Assembly (NCBI GenBank): GCA_035222895.1
Contig: JAVYIG010000412.1
Location: 434,001 to 498,000, forward strand
Direction of reading: 5' to 3'
Length of the DNA: 64,000 nucleotides
Origin: Strongylocentrotus droebachiensis
Lineage: Eukaryota > Echinodermata > Echinoidea > Camarodonta > Strongylocentrotidae
The notes beneath the pieces are model-generated. The model was not told the origin of the DNA and did no database searches. It saw only the letters and a program-made list of their open reading frames with translations. The position numbers were made by a program, and so were the translations under genes. The first letter of the stretch is position 1. Every line of letters starts with the position of its first letter. This document shows positions 57,466 to 64,000 of this stretch, one piece after another.

Positions 57466-60379
57466 TTACTTTTCGAATGTACATCATTTGGAAGAAGACC
57501 ATCTCGGAATGGCAAGAAGAATTGTATTGCTTGGACTCTCGATGGTCAACATTAAACAGCAAGTATTCCTCCTGTGGTATTCACTCAACAGATTTCCACT
57601 ACTTCTACAGCACTCACTCAAGTAACTCAACACATTTCAAAATATCATCATTATACCACACGTGTACTAAAATCCTTTTCCTGAAGTTACATATTTCCTT
57701 GATTAAAATGTGAAATTTATACCATAATCACTAACAATAGACATATGGATGATATTTGTTATGTTTTTTTTGGAATAACAAATCACCTCTTGAACAACAA
57801 TAACAATTCTTATTTCCAAACTCTTGGATAAAATATATTTTATATCAATGAAAGAGTATGATGTGATACATTTATCATGCAACTAATGTCCTGTCACTAT
57901 CTAACTCCAATATATTGTTGAATAAATTCACTCAATTAAAACCTTCAAAGTTTAAGAATGAAACATGAATAATTTAACATAATTATATATTCATATATAT
58001 GTTAAGATGGAAACTGAGTTCAATAAAAATGGAAATGATTTGATGGAAAGAAATGAAAAAAGATTCATGATTCGTAATCAATACAACACCTGCTTGATCA
58101 CACCACTTAAATATCAACATGTTACGAACTGAAAGAAAACAACATATACATAAAACCAAAACAGCAAAGAGCTGCAGGGGCATTAACTCAAATACTTTCA
58201 CACAAAATGAATGCCCTTCTGACGTTCAACTGTCAGTAATGCCATGTCTTCAGTTTCTTTTCTATTGTTACAGATATCAGGAACCAAGATAAATCGAGGA
58301 TATATACAAATGCACATATTCATTGCTCACTTCTGTTACATCATTACGTTTATTATTGTTTGTCATTGTTTATATTATGTGAAAAGAAAAGATTTTTTTT
58401 TTCTTTTAACTATTCAAACTGTATTGCTCATGGGGGTAAAATGGGGGAACATAATTGGAATAACTGAAATGTGATGTCAAAGTCTCGTAATTGGTATCAC
58501 AAATGTATTCTATTCTTATGGGATTCTGTAACCAAGTGACTGACAGCACTGTTTGAAATGAAATGCATACATGCAACCAACAATTAAAAAATTTGAGAGG
58601 TATCACAGAAAAAAAGTAAATTGGGTGTTACTTTGACATATCGTTTGTAAATTGAACAAAATTTAGATAACAATGTAGCTTATATTACCTGATGAAGAAA
58701 TATAACTTTGCATGCCATCTCATAACTCATGACAGCTTTCATTACATTACATTAATGTATAATAACATTTCAGAACACATTGCAATTAATTCATGCCTTA
58801 ATTCGTCCTGAGTTCATATCCAATATGAAACTATCACAATTGAGAAAAATATATCCATCGCTCATGGATGATCAAATATCACATTATCAATGTATATTCA
58901 TATTTGATCTTTTGATATACCGAAATAAGAATCAATCAGACAATTTTTTTGTCTCACAGATAATACCATTCACAGACGACCTTTGCAAAATATCAAAAGG
59001 AATTTATCTCTCCATTGCACAAATAAAGTAAAACAAACTCACACAGTTATAACAATGTTGTAACAAACAATGTGTAATTCTTCATATACAATGCAAATCA
59101 TCACCGTCACTCTTGAAAGCCAGTTGATCATCGATATATAAAAGATCTAGAATGATAAAAAAATTATTCTTATCATTTCACAATGATCAAGCATACAATG
59201 TCCATGAGGAGCCTCATTTTGATTCCATGCTTAAACCATGTAATGCATAGAAAACTTCAAAGGCTACAGGAATTACGATGTTAAAATCTAACTTTCATTG
59301 AAATGTAAAACCGATTCATCTTCAGGAATAAAATGAAAGAACAAAGAAAAAGATTGTGAAAATGAGTATTAATGCACACACAAATACAGGGCATGTTTTC
59401 ATTAACAACTTCTCTCAAGTATACCTCAAAGAATGGCCTGTCACATATCACTGATAAATGATAATGACAACTATCAAATCGATCTTTGTAGCAAAGATAC
59501 TGGTGATGCTCGCTGATTTATTACAATGAGCATCATTCTAAGTTCTTGAATTATAACTTTTCTAAATTGAAAAGGGTGAAATGAAACATCAATTCAAGCA
59601 AATATCAGATTTAATGCTGTAAATGAAAAAAAATAAGAGACAGATATCAGGTGGTCAGTCATGTGATACACATGGCGATAATCAGACTCTTCAACAAAAT
59701 GGCAGGATTCATTGAGCTTTACACGCATACTTTTGGTTAGGCATGTTTAAACAAAACAAAATCTAAAATTGATTGTTACATGGAACAAGACCCATTTTTC
59801 CAATAAGTCTGCTAGATTCTTTGGTTGTAATGATTGAAAGTAAATAAATGCTTCTTTGTAAAAAAAAATTGTTGACAGGGGTATGAAGTAATTAATCAGG
59901 TGGTATATTTTGACATCTATTAAGTGCTCAGGGATGTGACCAGCACATTATGAGGTTTGGGGATTAAGGACAAATAACAGCCTCAAAATATGGGATTTCA
60001 TTTGTAATGGAAGGATTCATGGATACATAATGATGTGATGCTTTTATAGGCATCTGCATTGACATGGCTTTGTAATGAATGATTCATTGGTGATCTTGTG
60101 TGCATTCAATATGAGTCAAGGCTAGAGATTGACTTCTAAAGCGTAACAAAATTCAAAGTCTAAACTTACTAAAGATGTTTGCTTAACAAAGGATGAAAAC
60201 ATATTCCAACATATCCCTGTGTGGATGGTGTGAGGAATGGTTCAAGAGTTTGTGTATGAATTCATAATGATGGTTTTATGTTTCGTAGCACACTGTACAG
60301 AAAGTTGTAAGCATGCATTAATTTCAGTGCAAATTACCTCCTTTACAAAGGTCAAAACTGTATCAGGTTTGAGGTTGCA

Positions 60380-60427
60380 CATCTCTCTCTCTCTCTCCTT
60401 CTCTCTCTTTCTCTCTCCTTCTCTCTT

Positions 60428-60459
<32 letters not shown>

Positions 60460-60531
60460 ATTTCTCTCTCCTTCTCTCTCTTTCTCTCTCCTTCTCTCTC
60501 TCTCCTTCTCTCTCTTTCTCTCTCTCCCCTG
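60380..60531. repeat. (CT)n / CTTCTCTCTTT microsatellite
   Basis: CT repeats broken by TT at regular intervals. The Glu/Arg and Ser/Leu frames over it are artefacts. Confidence 0.9.
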
Positions 60532-60674
60532 CTTGCACACTTCTCATCATGCTACCCCATTTTAGTCTTAAACACTAAAAGCGTAATGTCTATGGTAGAT
60601 TCCACTCCTCTGCATACTACCGCGGGATGTCTAAACCAGGTCCATCTGACCGTATCAATGAAACTCAAGTCTCT

Positions 60675-63006
60675 TTAATCATCCTGGAAAAGAAAAAAAA
60701 GGAAAAAACAAAACAGTTAATGTAAATATCTCCCGTTGTGAGGGGTTGAAAAGAAAGAATACCTGGGTCCTGTTTCATATTAAAACTTGTTATTAATAAT
60801 GTACAATACACTTTGAACATGGCTGACAAAGAAAGCGGACAAAATATACAGTTCCTCAGGTAGACAAAGGAACATCCCTTCACTGTTATTATGTAAAAAT
60901 GTGTAGAACAGGTGTCACATGCATATTCACTTATTTTGTCCGCTTTCTTTGTCCGTCATGTTCATAGTGATAACTGCTCCAAGCTACTGAAATTGTGGCA
61001 TTCGATTGACTGAGAGCAAATCTGTCATATGAATTTATCATTTGTTACTGATAACAAGTTTTGTGAAACAGGGCCCTAGTACTTAAATCATGTGGTATGT
61101 GACCTCAGTGGTCCCAACGAATGAAATCACCAGCCACAATATAGTTATTTAACTTGTTGACTACTGAATTCTCTTATTTCCTTAGGCTTAATACTGAAAC
61201 TACCTGGTTCCCATAGAGAATGGATCAACTAGTAAAAACAACAAATAAGTCAACTAGTAAAAACAATAAATAAGTCAACTAGTTATAACAATAAAGATAA
61301 GTAAACATGAGATTAAAACAGATAGATAAACTGGTTACAACAATTAATAATACCGTTAATAATAATCTGGAACTTTATAGCACTTAATATTAAATACAGT
61401 TTCTAAGCGCTTTATAGATATTAAAGACCCCGGTCGTCAAATTCATTCATGCACAATGTGCACCATCTCCACTCCCTGGGGAGTATTCCTACCATATGGT
61501 CACCATTATGGCATAAGGTCTGAAGTAGATATCAAGAATTATAAGCTATATGGAACGAATAAGAACAAACAGACTTCTACTTACCCATTCATCCTCATCA
61601 ACACCTTCAAATTTATCCTGAGGTAAAGGTTCAGACTTCAAGGATAGCTTGGTATTCATGGAAGCCATAATCTGAAGATTAAAATGAAGATACAAATGTG
61701 TGATCCTCCATTCATACCCAATATTTTTTACCACATTTTGTGTAAGTTGCTCAGAAACTCTTGTAATAAGTGCTGTAGAAAAGGAAATTCTTCTTCTTCC
61801 AATATAACCTCCTTCTTCTCCTACTTCTAAATGTTCTTGTTCTTCTTGGTCTTGTTCTCCTTGTTCTTGTTTTTCTCCTCCTCCTCCTCCTTGAGGATAC
61901 TTCTCGATCAACATCCGATCAGAAACCAAGAGAGAACTATAAAAACGTCTATACAATATTTCATTTCATTTCCTTTTATTATGAGATGAATATCCTCCTC
62001 CTCCTCCTCCTCCTCCTCCTCCTCCTCCTCCTCCTCCTCCTCCTCCTCCTCCTCCTCCTCCTCCTCCTCCTCCTCCTCCTCCTCCTCCTCCTCCTCCTCC
62101 TCCTCCTCCTCCTCCTCCTCCTCCTCCTCCTCCTCCTCCTCCTCCTCCTCCTCCTCCTCCTCCTCCTCCTCCTCCTCCTCCTCCTCCTCCTCCTCCTCCT
62201 CCTCCTCCTCCTTCTTCTTCTTCTTCTCTCTTTCCTCTTTCCTCTTTCAATATATGTATTTTCTACATTTATACAATGACAGTGTTGAAGCTTATGCTAC
62301 AGTAAACTATAGGTGCTTGCCTCAGGTTTTTAATTTTTTTTAAAGGCATATTTAAACATACAGCACTTCACATTTTTGTATCTTACAACATACAGATAAG
62401 TGAGTGTGTGTAGGACCCTGTTGCACACTGCTACTTGTTTCATCCGTATATTTGCCATTCATTTAATACACAAAAACTACCATATGTGAACGAACCTTTA
62501 TAAGGGTAAAAAAGGGAAATATATTTACCTCTTCTCTCTTCTCTGCATCAGTCTTATAGGTAAGCTCTTGTTCACTGGAGTATTTCTTGGGCGGGGGTCC
62601 AGCCTTGGGTATCGAGCTCACTGTAGCAAGAAAGAAAATTAATAATAATGATAATCATATGCAACATTTATAAAGCACTGAATACCTTATTTAGAGAAGT
62701 GCAGAAAGAGGCAGGGAGTGAGAGAGAGAGAGAGAGAGAGAAAGAGAGCAAATAAACAGAAAGAAAGACAAAAACTAAGAAGAGTGGCTAGAAAGAAAAA
62801 GAATAAGAGACAGAGACAGACAGAGAGAGAGAGAGAGAGATAGGCTGCTATCTACCGGTACTTTAAAAACTCAGCTTAGAAATACCTATTCCACATTGCT
62901 TACAGATAGTCATTTTTTTCATTGCAGTAACTTTTTTTCAGTCTAATCAGAGCCCTTGATTAGGCTACTAGAAATTTGTGCTAAACAAACTCCCAGGTTG
63001 GATTGC

Positions 63007-63041
<35 letters not shown>

Positions 63042-63221
63042 ACAGAAACAGAAACAGAGAGGGAGAGTGGAAAAGTGAAACTTACAATATTTCATTCCTT
63101 CTGGACAAAGGTTCATAGTTCTGGCTTCTCCATCCTTGCCACTAAACCAGTCAGCACCAGTCAAAACTGGTTCCCATGTCACTTTAGTATCAGGAAAGGC
63201 ATCATCTTGAAAGTATTCTTT
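60675..63221 (-). CDS. CORO7: Coronin-7-like, C-terminal exons (partial)
   Basis: Exons in transcript order: 63221-63086, 62620-62529, 61671-61585, 60683-60675; the 5' part lies beyond 64000. They encode the last 107 aa with consistent phases. The last segment reads KLSLKSEPLPQDKFEGVDE then DEWDD and stop. From memory human coronin-7 ends in KLGNREDPLPQDSFEGVDEDEWD, an acidic, Trp-containing tail that binds Arp2/3. Upstream, VTWEPVLTGADWFSGKDGE, MNLCPEGMKY and AGPPPKKYSSEQE match the order of the end of the second WD40 region and the linker. Coronin-7 (POD-1) is the tandem-propeller coronin acting at the Golgi and in actin dynamics. The final coding piece is only 9 nt (two Asp and the stop). 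Confidence 0.9.
60765..61076. mobile_element. Foldback MITE with inner palindrome in CORO7 last intron
   Basis: GGGTCCTGTTTCATATTAAA and inverted GGGCCCTGTTTCACAAAACT share the continuation ACTTGTTAT. An inner pair, TGACAAAGAAAGCGGACAAA and its inverse (near 60824 and 60936), forms a second arm set. It lies about 80 bp before the last exon's acceptor. Confidence 0.75.
61345..61500 (-). mobile_element. SINE/LINE-like remnant
   Basis: On the - strand: AAAGCGCTTAGAAACTGTAT preceded by a GGTCTTTAATATC segment and followed by a short TATTA-type tail. It shares the AAGCGCTT tail core with the remnant at 22184. Confidence 0.4.
61991..62226. repeat. (TCC)n trinucleotide array, ~73 units
   Basis: Essentially uninterrupted TCC repeats from 61993 to about 62211, then TTC units. 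It lies in the 858-bp CORO7 intron between 61671 and 62529, so the transcript carries (GGA)n. The poly-Gly and poly-Leu frames over it are artefacts. Confidence 0.97.
62717..62842. repeat. (GA)n microsatellites in CORO7 intron
   Basis: Two GA runs (62717-62750 and 62818-62842) separated by AG-rich sequence. Confidence 0.9.
63008..63040. repeat. (GA)n microsatellite beside a CORO7 exon
   Basis: In transcript sense a (CT)n run starting about 45 nt after the donor at 63085. Confidence 0.9.
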
Positions 63222-63729
63222 CTACAAATAAAGGGATAATTAGAAAGGTACATCTTTAATGAACAAAAAAGTAAACCAGTGCTAATAAAGAAATGGCATA
63301 ACAAAATGAACTATTCAAGTCACATCATCAAGAACAAATCGTGAGCTACAGCAGACCACACAAAAACTCCACTACCCTGAATAAATCTTGTCAGTAATCA
63401 GTCGAGTTGGAGTTGGTCTGGCAGTGTCGCTGAGACATAAAAATCATCATTTTGTTCATACATATGTGAAGTAGGAACACTTCTCCTCAACAAAGAAGAG
63501 AGGTACTAAACCAAGTGTTCAAAGAAACACAAATAGTGCAAGTTTATTTTCAGGAAGACTCATTGATTCACCTTGAGCATAATAAGTTCATGTAGTAAAC
63601 CTATTGGATTGTTACAACAAAGCACAAACACGCACACAATAAAGTGGGCCTTGCATCTGACAGCATAATAGAAATATCATTATATGTTTCACTACAAAAA
63701 TACCAAGACTATTTTTATCCGTGCCTTAC
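63222..63729. other. CORO7: CORO7 intron, nothing further recognised
   Basis: AT-rich sequence between the first visible CORO7 exon and a SINE. No further exon could be supported before the window ends. Confidence 0.5.
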
Positions 63730-64000
63730 TATAATAACAATAATGATAATAATAATAATAATAACAATAGTAGGTTCTTGTATATAGTGCCCATGTTTGT
63801 CAGATTTCAAAATCCTGTGGCTCCACAATTATTACAGAGGCTGTAGCACGGCTGTCGTTATGGCGCTTTAGCATCTTAAGGAATAAATTGCTGCTGGGTA
63901 CCCATTTACCTCACCTGGGTTGAGTATGGCAAATGTAGATTAATGTCTTACCAAAGGACGTCGTGGCAGGAATTTCAACCCTGCACCTCATAGTTCACAG
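63730..64000 (-). mobile_element. tRNA-derived SINE, cut by the window edge
   Basis: In - orientation: GTGCAGGGTTGAAATTCC (B-box-like) near the right edge, then CCTTTGGTAAGACATTAATC, AATGGGTACCCAGCAGC and a TTATTA-type tail at 63730-63775. It is the same family as the SINEs at 9136 and 9836; the tRNA head continues past 64000. Confidence 0.75.

Larger units (their letters stand above)
56781..60674 (-). other. CORO7: Presumed long CORO7 3' UTR or intergenic DNA
   Basis: AT-rich, no coding segment on either strand, containing one MITE (57034-57465) and a CT-rich microsatellite (60380-60531). Assignment to the CORO7 transcript rests only on position. Confidence 0.3.

Noticed and set aside
61966-62279. 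Poly-glycine (-) and poly-leucine (+) frames of 94-97 codons
   Set aside because: Both are produced by the (TCC)n array inside a CORO7 intron.

Overview
This window looks like nuclear DNA of a marine invertebrate deuterostome, most likely an echinoderm (sea urchin type). The reasons are a Death-NACHT-leucine-rich-repeat immune receptor gene, small exons in long AT-rich introns, very many short inverted-repeat transposons, tRNA-derived SINEs and abundant (CT)n microsatellites. A hemichordate or amphioxus cannot be excluded from sequence alone.

Four protein-coding genes can be reconstructed, and every exon junction used keeps frame. (1) RFXAP-like, + strand, 21107-25785, 4 exons, 209 aa: the third subunit of the RFX transcription complex. 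(2) FIP1L1-like, - strand, 43633-29131, 16 exons, 843 aa: a subunit of the cleavage and polyadenylation machinery. (3) An NLR-type receptor, + strand, 47628-53589, 3 exons, 1569 aa: Ser/Thr-rich leader, Death domain, NACHT ATPase, then a degenerate LRR array split by a long disordered insert. (4) Coronin-7-like (CORO7), - strand, 60675-63221, C-terminal exons only; the rest lies beyond the right edge. RFXAP and FIP1L1 converge, FIP1L1 and the NLR diverge, and the NLR and CORO7 converge. No functional coupling between them is evident.

The left third (1-20.9 kb) has no recognised gene. It holds microsatellites, two CAGGG-ended elements with 5-bp target duplications, a composite element with a two-level tandem array, SINEs, LINE tails, foldback MITEs and a CpG-containing stretch (15.3-18.9 kb) that could be a promoter region. 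Mobile DNA also fills introns: one TTAA-flanked MITE family (called M1 here) has five substantially complete copies and one fragment. Two of those copies were hit later by unrelated hAT-like elements, and three sit 20-35 nt downstream of a 5' splice site.

Most unusual points: an invertebrate RFXAP whose terminal exon runs into a 141-bp (47-codon) tandem array; the roughly 150-residue insert in the NLR repeat array; M1 placement next to splice donors; and the composite element carrying duplicated consensus DR1 nuclear-receptor sites. No CRISPR array, no bacterial-type operon and no LTR element was seen. Comparisons with human proteins are from memory, not from a search.
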